This document shows positions 45,600-54,652 of a stretch of DNA of 64,000 bases, piece after piece. The notes below the pieces were generated by a model that saw only the letters and a list, made by a program, of their open reading frames with translations, was not told where the DNA came from and did not search any database. Source of the stretch: Gnetum montanum (taxonomy: Eukaryota > Streptophyta > Gnetopsida > Gnetales > Gnetaceae); assembly GCA_015680685.1 (NCBI GenBank), contig MNCI01026687.1, positions 1 to 64,000 of the forward strand, read 5' to 3'. The translations under genes and the position numbers were made by a program. Positions within the stretch are counted from its first letter, which is position 1. Each line of letters starts with the position of its first letter.

Positions 45600-46060
45600 T
45601 CTAAAAAGCATAATCTCAAATGCCCCAATCTTCTTTCTCTTGAGAAGGCATACTAGGGGAAAAACCATCAAGTTTATCTAAATAACTTCCAATCATATTG
45701 AAATCACCTCTAGTTGTCCAATGAACTTTAGGTAGAGATAGAAGATGTTTTCAAAACTCTTATTGATCTTTCAAACTATTAGAAGCATAAATATTATAGA
45801 ACCCAAAGTCTACTTTTTCACTATGATAAGTAATTCAAATAACTCTTCCAAGATTATTAGAGCCAAAATTCAAAAAAAAATTTAGTCTAATTTTTATTAA
45901 CTAGAATAACAACACCTTCTTTATTAACTTCCTGAGCAACAAAAAAAAATTATAAATTTTTAAAATAAATTTATCAACAAAACTAATATCATGTATTGAA
46001 ATCTTAATCTCTTGCCAAAAAAATCTAGATATAAATGCTAGTTTAAAATATAATCCCCAA
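45600..46060 (-). mobile_element. endonuclease part of the minus-strand L1-like LINE
   Basis: The minus strand reads 'GVVILVNKN', then 'NNLGRVI-ITYHSEKVDFGF', 'YNIYASNSLKDQ-EFWKHLL', 'TTRGDFNMIGSYLDKLDG' and 'SQEKEDWG'. These are consecutive blocks of the APE-type endonuclease (vYAPn..eR..LW, GDFNmi, and DKxGG). A few stops. The reading runs leftward into element E's right boundary, and RT motifs of the same strand lie left of E. Confidence 0.75.
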
Positions 46061-46068
46061 CAATCTTT

Positions 46069-46175
46069 ACTAGCATTGAGATGTGAAAGAGGACGTCCTC
46101 ATCCTTATAAAAAAGGCATCCAACATTTCATAATAAAACTAGCATTGAGATGTGAAAGAGGACGTCCTCATCCTT
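46069..46175 (+). repeat. direct repeat, two 38-bp copies
   Basis: 46069-46106 and 46138-46175 are identical ('actagcattgagatgtgaa...'), separated by 31 bases. Probably a local duplication inside the LINE relic. Confidence 0.85.
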
Positions 46176-46559
46176 GATTCTTCAAACTTAGCATTTGTCT
46201 TACAATCCATGTTATTAGTGGATGAGAAAGCATTATCTGATGAGAAAACTTTTGGAACAATAGTAGAACTAAAGAGAGAAGGAAATACCTTAGGGGTTTT
46301 TGAATTGAAAGTAGTATCTGCAATCCCCTTCTTTTTATGTTGCACTAAGCTAAGCAAAATTCATTTACATTAACACTTTCATTGCTAGTACTTGTTAAAA
46401 AAGTTTTTTTCCCAAAGAGGAATTCTCTTTAGATATTCAAAATTTATTGCACCTTCAAATTTAAAAGGATTAGTAAAAGTTTGAGAACTTTTTGAAATAT
46501 ATTTTATTTGTGCCTATTGAAAATTATCATTATTCGCATTTTCTAAAAATTTGTTGTTT

Positions 46560-47000
46560 TTTCCTCATGAACAACTTTTTTATCTAAAATAGAACATATT
46601 GCAATAACATAGCCTTCACTGATTACTAGGTGGTAATTTTAATTCTATCTTACTCTATTGTAAATCAATCTCTTAAAAAAATATGTACACTACACATCAT
46701 CTAGTAATGTTTTTGACTTTATTTTGAGGATCGTGCCAATGTTGCCAATAATTATTTTTAACACTTTGAAAAAATAAGAAGAAGATTTTCTAATTCAATC
46801 TAATAAGAAATTTGAGAATAATTAGAAGAATAAGTATCAAAATTCACTTTTCATTCCCAAGTAATAAAAGTAGACACTAATTCATAAAAATTTTAAGATC
46901 CAAAGATTTCTCAACCATTTTAGAATTAGTTAGTTCGACAAGTGAAAATAGTTTGAAAATAGGTAGACATGCAAACAATTAATTTCATAATGTTCAAGGA
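46560..47000 (-). mobile_element. ORF1 part of the minus-strand LINE
   Basis: Minus-strand reading in two frames: 'STFITWEWKVNFDTYSSNY', 'ISYWIELENL', then 'IGNIGTILKIKSKTL' and 'HIFLEIDLQQSKIELKLP'. This is the pattern of plant LINE ORF1 proteins (DUF4283-type: WI.L..LP, IG..LG..l.iD..T, ARI.VEIDL). Decayed. Between it and the endonuclease there is an open but unrecognised frame (46357-46139). Confidence 0.55.
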
Positions 47001-47529
47001 TAGATTGAATCACTAGTGTAAAAGGCTTATTCTAAATGATAAATCTAATAATCTACAAAAATATATATCAAGAAGTGATATATTTTGATAAATATTTATA
47101 TAAATCATTGGGTAAAACAAAATCAAAAGGTCTGAAATCCTTCATATTCTTTACACAGACATTAGTACTTTGCATCTTCAAATTACTCCACCTTAATATA
47201 TATATATACATCATAATAACTCCACAAAAAAACTATCGAAATCAACAAAACTTTAAATCCTTTGCTTGTAGAAGGAAGATTTTAACCTTATTTTTTAGCA
47301 TTGAAGTCATAAAAATTTAAGTAGAACATAATGGTGTCAAAGTAGCATACCACTTAGAATCAAAATTGTACCCTCATATTCAAATTCAATAATATTTCCG
47401 TAAACATAATTTGAATGTGCAACCTACTTTATAAAAAGTAATTCAAATTTTATGTTAGAGTATACAAAATTTTAAAAATTCAATAAACGAAAATAAGGTA
47501 CATATTGAGGCATCTACAACATTTAAAAG
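47001..47529. other. no recognised feature
   Basis: AT-rich. A 94-codon plus-strand frame at 47036-47320 is lysine/isoleucine-rich low complexity and not considered a gene. Confidence 0.45.
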
Positions 47530-47605
47530 AAGCCACCTATCTTTGAACGTGCAACTTGTTGGTTAACAAAGAAATTTAACTAGTTGAGCTACCACCTCAT
47601 TAGCA
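47530..47605 (-). repeat. tRNA-derived SINE relic
   Basis: The minus strand reads 'tagctcaactag' (A box, complement of 47580-47591), then 'ttaaccaacaagttgcac', then 'gttcaaagatag' (B box, complement of 47537-47548). The overall layout is that of a tRNA-like SINE head. A different subfamily from the copies at 19832 and 48424. Confidence 0.5.
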
Positions 47606-48090
47606 ACATAAAAAATTATGGGACTAAAATAATTTAATAATTGTAACTAAATCCAAAACATTTCATGTAGATTTTAATAAGCTTATACCTAACTAAGCAA
47701 AAGAAGAATCATAATACCAAGTTAGAGTTATGGTTTTATTGATCTAATCGTTGTATTAGGAAAAATAATTACCTCTGTATCTTCTAATATAAATTAATAA
47801 GAAAGGCTTAAAATTAGGAAAAGTAAGACAAAATATATAGAATGAATATAATAAATAGTGGTGAAATATAAGCAATAATTCAAGGTTAAAAAGCCTTTAA
47901 TTGCAAATAGTTCCACTACCTAGAATCAATGCTATAATAAGATGTTGAAATTGATAAAGATATAAGAAATAATATTGAGGTAGAATGGCAAAAATGGAGA
48001 TAGCTAGTGGTATTCTATGTGATAAAAGAATACTAATAAAACTAAAGGAAAATTTTTAGAAAGAAAAATTAGATGGGAAAATAATGAAAT
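47606..48090. other. no recognised feature
   Basis: AT-rich, no motif found. Confidence 0.45.
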
Positions 48091-48094
48091 TGGT

Positions 48095-48285
48095 TAATTA
48101 GAACATCAAAACATTATTAATCGTTATGGGATCATTTACAAAGACACAATAGGTAATGGACCCTAGTTCAAATTGCAAGAATTGAAAGAAATGTATGAAA
48201 AATATTGAATTGTGTAGTCTTTTGTAAGAATAAGATATCCACAAGCAAATGGATTAGTCAAATTAACCAATACAATTATTATCAA
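48095..48285 (+). pseudogene. integrase scrap of another Ty3/gypsy lineage
   Basis: The plus strand reads 'RYGIIYKDTIGNGP-FKLQEL', 'KEMYEKY' and 'RYPQANGLVKLTNTIII', i.e. the D-N-G-x-x-F and HPQANG..E.xN blocks of an integrase core with the catalytic E changed to K. It differs from the integrases of E and F. Confidence 0.6.
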
Positions 48286-48410
48286 TAGGCCTACTATCTT
48301 ATATGGGGTTGAATGTTGGATAGTATAAAAAATGCATGAAAAATAATTAGTGTGGAGAAAATGTGAATGCTGAAATAGATGTTGAATGTTACCATGAAAG
48401 ATAAACTACA
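48286..48410 (+). mobile_element. C-terminal scrap of an RTE-type LINE
   Basis: 'RPTILYGVECWIVKKMHEK' followed by a stretch with Arg-Lys-Cys and Met-Leu fits the 'RP.llYG.ECW..k..h..km.vaEMrmLRwm' block near the end of RTE-clade ORF2. Fused directly to the integrase scrap. The displayed reading skips one stop. Confidence 0.5.
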
Positions 48411-48423
48411 CAATAAACAATGA

Positions 48424-48490
48424 GGTGTTAGCTTTATTGTAAGACTATTAATTGGAAAGATCCAAGTCATGTTTAATTATGGTGGGCAAT
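48424..48490 (+). repeat. tRNA-derived SINE relic, sister of 19832-19925
   Basis: 'gaggtgttagctttattgtaagact' matches 'aaggtgttagcttagttgtaagact' of the other copy. The A box at 48429-48440 is recognisable; the B box is decayed ('aagtcatgttt'). Confidence 0.45.
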
Positions 48491-48961
48491 GTGCAAAGAG
48501 AATAAGATTTGAAGGTAGTAACTCAAAGATTATATGAGAAAGTAATTATTGAATTACAAATAACCATTTAGAGAAAAAATTCAATTCCAAAGAAAAATTG
48601 GAGTTAAGTAAGGTTTTTGACTTTCTCTAACTCTCTTTAGTATCTTTACTGATAAAATGCAGGAATAATTATAGTCATGTTATCAAAATTAGATCCTAAG
48701 TAATGATTTTTTACATATGTAGATAATTTTTCCTTGATCTCCACTACTATAGAATATATGTAAAATGTGTTGCTCATTTGGTCTTCAAGTGAATGTCGAT
48801 AAAACAAAATTGATGATACGAGATGCAAGAAATGCTTATCATAACTTCCATTTTAAAGGTACCAATGTGTAAATAGCAAATTTTTAAAATATCTAGATCT
48901 CACTTATGTAAAAAATGAGATGTGGAGGAATTACATCAAAGAAATAATTGCATGAGGTTTC
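48490..48961 (+). mobile_element. LINE RT fragment, same family as 1008-3900, cut by element B
   Basis: Matches about 2440-2860 of the first LINE. 'FFTYVDNFSLIST' has the catalytic YVDD changed to YVDN, and 'SFGLQVNVDKTKLM' follows. A deletion of about 27 bases relative to the first copy lies near 48770. Element B inserted at 48966. Confidence 0.75.
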
Positions 48962-48966
48962 AAGGT

Positions 48967-49805
48967 TGATGAGTCGTGAGGTACCCCTACATCCAACCAT
49001 ACGAATCACAAGCATTCACACACGATCCTATTAAATTCTTTGGATGGGACTAGTCATGGCATCTAGATCGTTATGTCTTGAACGTAGTTCATTGTCTTCC
49101 CACTTGGAATTGTGGTAGCTTCGTCACATATGATTTAGTCCAAAGTGAGGCATATGATAATTGATGTTGTTTTGGCCTTATGCTACTCTTAATGGTAATA
49201 AAGAAATAATTAATTAAGCTAATTAACAATGGAAAGTAAAGTCTAGACTAGCCTATGGGCGATCAATGTCCATTCCCAACTTGTTGTACATGTCCTAAAC
49301 CCACTTATCCACTACTAGGATTACCAAGTGGTCTACTATTGGGCAAACCAAACAATAACACTGTTGGGGTTACTAAGCAAATACATGTTTACACTTGAAA
49401 CTAGTCACACTCATTTTGCCAATTCATTAACGTGCATGGAAATATAAATATTAACTAAGTACATGGAATATAAATTATAGTAAAAGTAAATCCAATCTAA
49501 GTCAAAGTGCTACAATGAATAAGAATCAATCTCAATCTTATTATCATTCATGGAATGTGTCCAAGTACATTGCCACTCAAATAAGACATCATACAACTAA
49601 CTTTGATTCACACTGTAGGTACTCACTGATTGTTCTCTAAGACTATAGAATAAAACTGTAAGAGTTTAGCTACTTTATGAAAAACTTATTTAAAACTATG
49701 TGCCCAAGTGCTATATTTATAGGCCGACACACATCCTATGATATTGGATATCTGACATCACCTCTTGGGTCCCGATATTGGAGCCAAGAAAAATACAGTT
49801 CATCA
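48967..49805 (-). repeat. element B 3' LTR
   Basis: TGATGAG at 48967 to CATCA at 49805, TATA box complement at 49714-49721. U3 (49722-49805) has 'gatattggatatc'. More diverged from the A/D LTR type and closer to the lone LTR at 4305-5209. Confidence 0.85.
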
Positions 49806-51921
49806 TACCCCCACAACTGAATAAAAACTTGTCCTTGAGTGAGAAAAAGAAGAAAAATGTTCCTTACAACATATTAGGAAGGTATGGGATTATTGATCAA
49901 TATGCAAACTACTAATTGACTTTGAGTGCTACATTTCGAAATTTTATTTGAGTGGATGCATACAAAATGACCGATGATTCTTCTTGTTGCCACTAGCGGT
50001 GGCAGACTTTTAACCTTGATTGTTATGTCGATACTTCACTAGTTATGCAGAAAATTCTTGAAGCATGGACTAAAATTTCTTCTCATCATCCCATGGATCT
50101 AGCAAACATGCAAAGTTTGAGCTACTATCTTGAATGTGCTACAATTTGTCCATGGGCATATCCTCTGTTGTCCCCCTCTTGGCTTCATTTTCATCCCTAG
50201 CAAAAGGTCTTCTTTCTTAGGCATTTCTTTAAGCATCACCTGTAATCACCAAAAGATCAACATTAATTTTGGTAAATTTTTCCTTAATAATCAACCCTTT
50301 TCAAATCCCTTAGTTTGCATTTAAGCACAAGGTAATGACAATGTACTATGCCCAAGGCTAAGAGGTAACTAAAATCATCAAGTTCTTCATCTTATTTTGG
50401 TCAATTAGTATTAGTTAACACAATTTTTGAAAATAGGATCTTAGAAAAATTTCAAAGTGGACATCCCTAGTCCTCATGACTAATAAGTGTAACTCCAGAA
50501 GCACATAAGTTTTGAAACAATTAAAACCAAAGGTTTAATTCAAAAGATGGCTAAGAAATATTAATGGATATGGAAATAGAAAAGTAGGAAAATTTAATGA
50601 AACTTATGAGAAGTGGTCCCAAAATCATGCATAAATTCAGAGAAACCATCATTGATGTTTTGGAAGATGTGAAGGTTAGTTCAAAGCCATGATCAACAAA
50701 ATTTATGCAAGTGGATCCTCCCCAAAGCAAGCTCTTGCCATAATGTCCTTGCATAACCACTTCTATAGATGTCTGTGGATACTTGATAAGTTAAATGTAG
50801 GCCATGCCTTTATTCCAACCAACACATAGCTACTGTGGTTAGGATGTTACACTATACTACACAAAACCAAAAGGTTCATAATTGCATGAAGCAGTGAGGT
50901 GAATAATGGGATAAGAAGGAATTTTAGGGATCAGGATGTAAGGTACTTAACCATGTTCACAATAAGTTCTTGTAAAAAATGTCATTAAAATGATTAACAT
51001 ACCTATCTATCTAAGTTCAAACCAAGTCCATACCATGAATAGTGACCTTGGATTGATGTGTTTCTTCCTACCAACCACCATGAGTCCATAACCGCCACAA
51101 AGAACAATCATCACTCCAAAAAGAGAAGAAAAGAGAAGAAGGGCCTTAGTTAGAGGGTCACCTTCAAGCATGGGTAACATGTCTTTCCAACCTAATAACC
51201 AATGCTTGTAACCCATTATTGTATCTAAGGTGTGTTCTTTTAATTTCCATTATTATTATTATTTTATTATTTTTTTTATTTTCTTTCTTTTTTGGATGGA
51301 AACCACACCATGTAAAGACTTTTAGCTTCCTATTATTAGTCGATGGAGGAGTGATGATATGTTCCAAGAGGAGTCATAAACCACATGAAGGAAGTCAAGT
51401 AGAGAACCCAGCAAGTCCCCATGAGGTCACACTCTTTTCCATTCCCACTTGGTCATTCCCTCTTTCTTCAAGGTACAATGATCATTGATTAAGTTTAGTT
51501 TCATGAAAGAAGAACCAAATTGTTTCTATGAAAAAGACCTTTTATTCAGAGAACTAGAGGGATGGATGAGGTGGTCTCACTACTTTACACAATTACTTAC
51601 CCAATCATCTTAATAGCATAGCACAAAGACCCAACACAGAGACTTTTGCATCATGACTTGGCAATATTATTAACAAAAATATTAAATACATTCATAAAAA
51701 ATAAAGAGACTCAAGAAAAGAGAAAAATATAACGAAAAGGAAAATATTAAGAAATGGCAAACATATCAAGAATTAAAAATTTTTAAATGAAATAGGAAAA
51801 TAATAAAAAAATTTAAAACAAAAAAGATGAAAAATACTTATTAGTTCTTGAACCAGTATGGAACATCTCCCCCATGACTAATCTTATGGCCACACATTTG
51901 GGAGATGGATTGCATAATCCC
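49806..51921 (-). other. element B 3' region
   Basis: Polypurine tract at 49806-49819. A splice-acceptor-like AG at about 50241-50240 (minus: 'gatcttttggtgattacag'), the conserved 'ggatcctccccaaagcaagc' block near 50715, a T-rich simple repeat at 51248-51292, and a second polypurine-like motif at 51866-51880. No sense-strand protein recognised. Confidence 0.6.
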
Positions 51922-52671
51922 CTAGTTATACACCACCAGTTTCCCATCTATCACTGTTACTAATTTAATTAATTCTATGGTAGCACATCTAACATTGGTG
52001 ATAGTCTCATTTGGATTGTTCAAAGATGTATCTTCATCTAGACTTGAAGGTATTTCCATTTTGGGGGATCTAGATGTCTTTGCTTCTTCTTCTTGATTTT
52101 CTATTTTAATTCCTAGATCTCCGTGTTTAACACCCTCTTCTAGTGTATAATCAAAGTGTAAGATATATGCATCTAAGTCCTCTATTTGGTCCATTTTCTT
52201 AAGTCTAGAATTGATACGTGGATCAATTACCTCCATGCATCGTTGAAACAATTTTATATTCTCATTTTCAAGCCACTGGGTGTCTTCTAGTTTAGTGGAT
52301 ATTATGTAAATTAGTTTTTTCTCACACACTTGTTCCTTACCTTTGTTGTGGGTTGTGTTAATATTTTGAATTTTTGGTCCACAACTGTACCCTTTACTAT
52401 TAGTGATGCATGGATTTTCTTGTCTATCCACACTAATGAGTTCATCATTTATGTCTTGTGTTGGAGTGGTAATGGTTGTTGGCTTTTTTGTATAATTAGG
52501 AGACATTGTTCCAGCGAGGAAGGTTGTTGCATCGGATTGGCCTTGTGCTAGTTTTGATGAGTTAGTAGGTTCACAAGTGTTGTGCTTATGCATGGGAACT
52601 ATCCTAAAAAAATGGCATGTCCTAGATTGTGGTGGCGATCTACTCACATTATCATTTCTGTGTATGTTCAT
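51922..52671 (-). CDS. uninterrupted 249-codon frame downstream of gag in element B
   Basis: The longest intact non-gag frame here. Residues 1-110 are polar, with Thr/Ser/Asn runs. Residues from about 120 to 205 ('LIYIISTKLEDTQWLENENI', 'MEVIDPRINSRLKKMDQIED', 'GVKHGDLGIKIENQEEEAK') match, at low identity, the protease-RT linker of E and F. No protease boxes lie between gag and this segment. The C terminus is unlike anything else in the window. It could be a gag-linker fusion tail of a non-autonomous element or simply a stretch that escaped stops. Not certain to be translated. Confidence 0.45.
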   Translation of the reverse strand: MNIHRNDNVSRSPPQSRTCHFFRIVPMHKHNTCEPTNSSKLAQGQSDATTFLAGTMSPNYTKKPTTITTPTQDINDELISVDRQENPCITNSKGYSCGPKIQNINTTHNKGKEQVCEKKLIYIISTKLEDTQWLENENIKLFQRCMEVIDPRINSRLKKMDQIEDLDAYILHFDYTLEEGVKHGDLGIKIENQEEEAKTSRSPKMEIPSSLDEDTSLNNPNETITNVRCATIELIKLVTVIDGKLVVYN

Positions 52672-53035
52672 AACACAAGTGGCATTTTTTTGTTGAATCT
52701 TTCTATGTTGTTGGTGGTGACATATGGTGGAAGGAAGTATGAGAATATTTAGGATATGATGAAGGATGAGAGGTGTGAGGTGGTGACCTCATAGAAGATG
52801 TTGCAGGATGATGATATTTGGGAGAGTGGTAGTAGTGATTTGAGGTAGAGGAAGTAAAACTAGTTGGGGAAATAAGTTGTTAAATGTAATATCCATATGG
52901 TTCTGGCTAGCAATAAGGGTAGTTCTAGTTTGATGATGGCCTCCCCCATAATTTTGGGTTTTTCAATTGTGGTTGATGATAGTGGTTTTAAGGCTAATAA
53001 AAAGTCCCACTAGGATAGTATAGTTGGTTGTAGGA

Positions 53036-53548
53036 CTATCTATAATTACCTTGTGAGTAAGGTAATTTCCTAAGCATTTGCTTTTGTATGAACTTGGGAT
53101 TCAATGAAAAAGCCCAATACTCATATAGATGTAACATGATTGGGCAATAGCCCTTTGGATGATCATATATGCAAATGTCATATCCATCATCTTCTTTAGT
53201 GGTTGAGTCTATAGCCTCTTCTTCTACAACCATTTCCCCTTTCTGCCGATTAGTGTTCTTACTTGTCTCTTGATCCCTTTTCCTCCTTTTGTTATGCTCA
53301 CTTGATTTGTTTTGCATTACTTTCTCCTCTATGATTTCTATGCAATTTTTAACTTTCTCATGTATCCATTCCAAGATCTTATCTAGCTTTTCTCCAAGCT
53401 CATCAATAGACTTTGTATTAGTAAGGTTTGTTGTGAAGTCACCTCATTGAGAGCTACCTCTATTTTCTCATCATAGATATCGATCCTTTTCTTTTAAAGA
53501 GTTGGGTCCTATTTATTTTCCTCTACATTCTCATTTTTACATAGCTCT
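53036..53548 (-). pseudogene. gag, C-terminal part, element B
   Basis: Frame open at 53374-53036 ('WIHEKVKNCIEIIEEKVMQN', then zinc-knuckle-like 'YDICIYDHPKGYC', with first Cys lost). From 53548 downward it begins 'ELCKNENVEENK', and across element A it joins 'MAKRKES' at 60811, so one gag was split by A. Confidence 0.75.
53544..53548. repeat. target-site duplication GCTCT, left copy (element A)
   Basis: Precedes TGATGAG at 53549. The right copy at 60811-60815 is ACTCT, 4 of 5 matching. Confidence 0.75.
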
Positions 53549-54512
53549 TGATGAGATGTGATTCGCATGAGCCGCAATATCATGTATGCGATATCGCGTC
53601 ATCCCTTGCGATATCGTGTACGCGATATCGCGGTCTATTGCCAAATCTATAAATAAGAGGTGGCACTCCCCTTATTTCTCATCCTAGGCTTAAAGTAGGG
53701 AAACTATGGCAGTTTGATCACTCCAGAGATAGAATATTTTCCATGTGCCTACAGTAGGAGTCCCCAAGTGAACGAATCTTTATTCGAGCAGCTTTGTACC
53801 TGAACGCAAGTTGTGTATGGCAATAAAGACAAGCTTTGTGGATAAACCTTGCAGTGCATGGAATAGGTTTATTACATGTTATTTCCTACATGTTATTTTT
53901 TACCTGCATTAGCATGGCATGAGTACGACTTAATTACAAGCATTGACGAATGTGTATGGCTAATTAAGGAATCAGCTGCTCATCACGATTAGTCTCTCTC
54001 ACCCTTATCTCCTAGAATGCAGGATGAGTATGACTTGATTACGAGCATCTATAGATGTGTACAACTAGTTAAGGAATCGGTTGCTCATCACGTTTAGGCT
54101 AGTTAAGTACCTCAGTATGACCACTTCAAGCACGTGTGCCACGTGTGGTGATCCCAGTAATGATTAGCGTTTGGTAGCCACAGTTGCATAGTTCAGGGTG
54201 TGTATGGTAAGTGGGAACGGATGCTGATGCTAGTTAATTTAGACTTGGGTCCTTAGTTAGAGTTAGTTAGCTTTCTCAACCCTTCACCTTGATAGCATAG
54301 GAGAAAAACTAGAAAAGACCATAAAAATCATATACCTCAGACTTACTTAACCATACATCGTGACAACTACAAGTAAGTCTGGGAAGACAACGAATAATTA
54401 ACCCCAAATGTTCCATGGGGCGTGTAGGCATTTAGTCTGTGGAGTTCGACTGGATCACGCGTGCTACGCTCGTTTTGTATGATTGAGTGTAGGGGTACCT
54501 CGCCACTCATCA
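53549..54512 (+). repeat. element A 5' LTR
   Basis: TGATGAGATG to CTCATCA. The U3 palindrome array at 53570-53632 ('gcaatatcatgtatgcgatatcgcg' type units) is followed by TATAAATA at 53648-53655. AATAAA is at 53822-53827. This implies a U3 of about 130 bases, R of about 165 and U5 of about 665. Confidence 0.93.
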
Positions 54513-54532
54513 TCGGTGCCGTTGTCGGGGAC
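54513..54532 (+). promoter_or_regulatory. primer-binding site, element A (tRNA-Asp)
   Basis: TCGGTGCCGTTGTCGGGGAC directly after the LTR. Plant tRNA-Asp(GTC) ends CCCCGGCAACGGCGCCA, whose complement is TGGCGCCGTTGCCGGGG; two transitions (plus the first base) distinguish this copy. Confidence 0.85.
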
Positions 54533-54652
54533 TAAGTGTTTGTGCGCTGAATAGAACATAAGGGATAGGACTTACATCGTTGTGAGCCTTAATGAACCTT
54601 CGGGTTAATCAAGATAAAAATTATATAACAGTGAATTAGCACACCAATAACA

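Larger units (their letters stand above)
48967..53548 (-). mobile_element. element B, part 1: reduced gag-only Ty3 element (3' LTR to mid-gag)
   Basis: Minus strand: 3' LTR (48967-49805), 3' region, a 249-codon frame, and gag up to the insertion point of element A at 53548. No protease box, RT, RNase H or integrase is present. B continues at 60811-61038 between elements A and C, and then presumably beyond the right edge. Its outer target duplication cannot be checked; the left candidate is AAGGT at 48962-48966. Confidence 0.82.

Noticed and set aside
47036-47320. 94-codon frame rich in Ile, Lys and Tyr
   Set aside because: AT-rich low-complexity open frame without homology that I can recognise.
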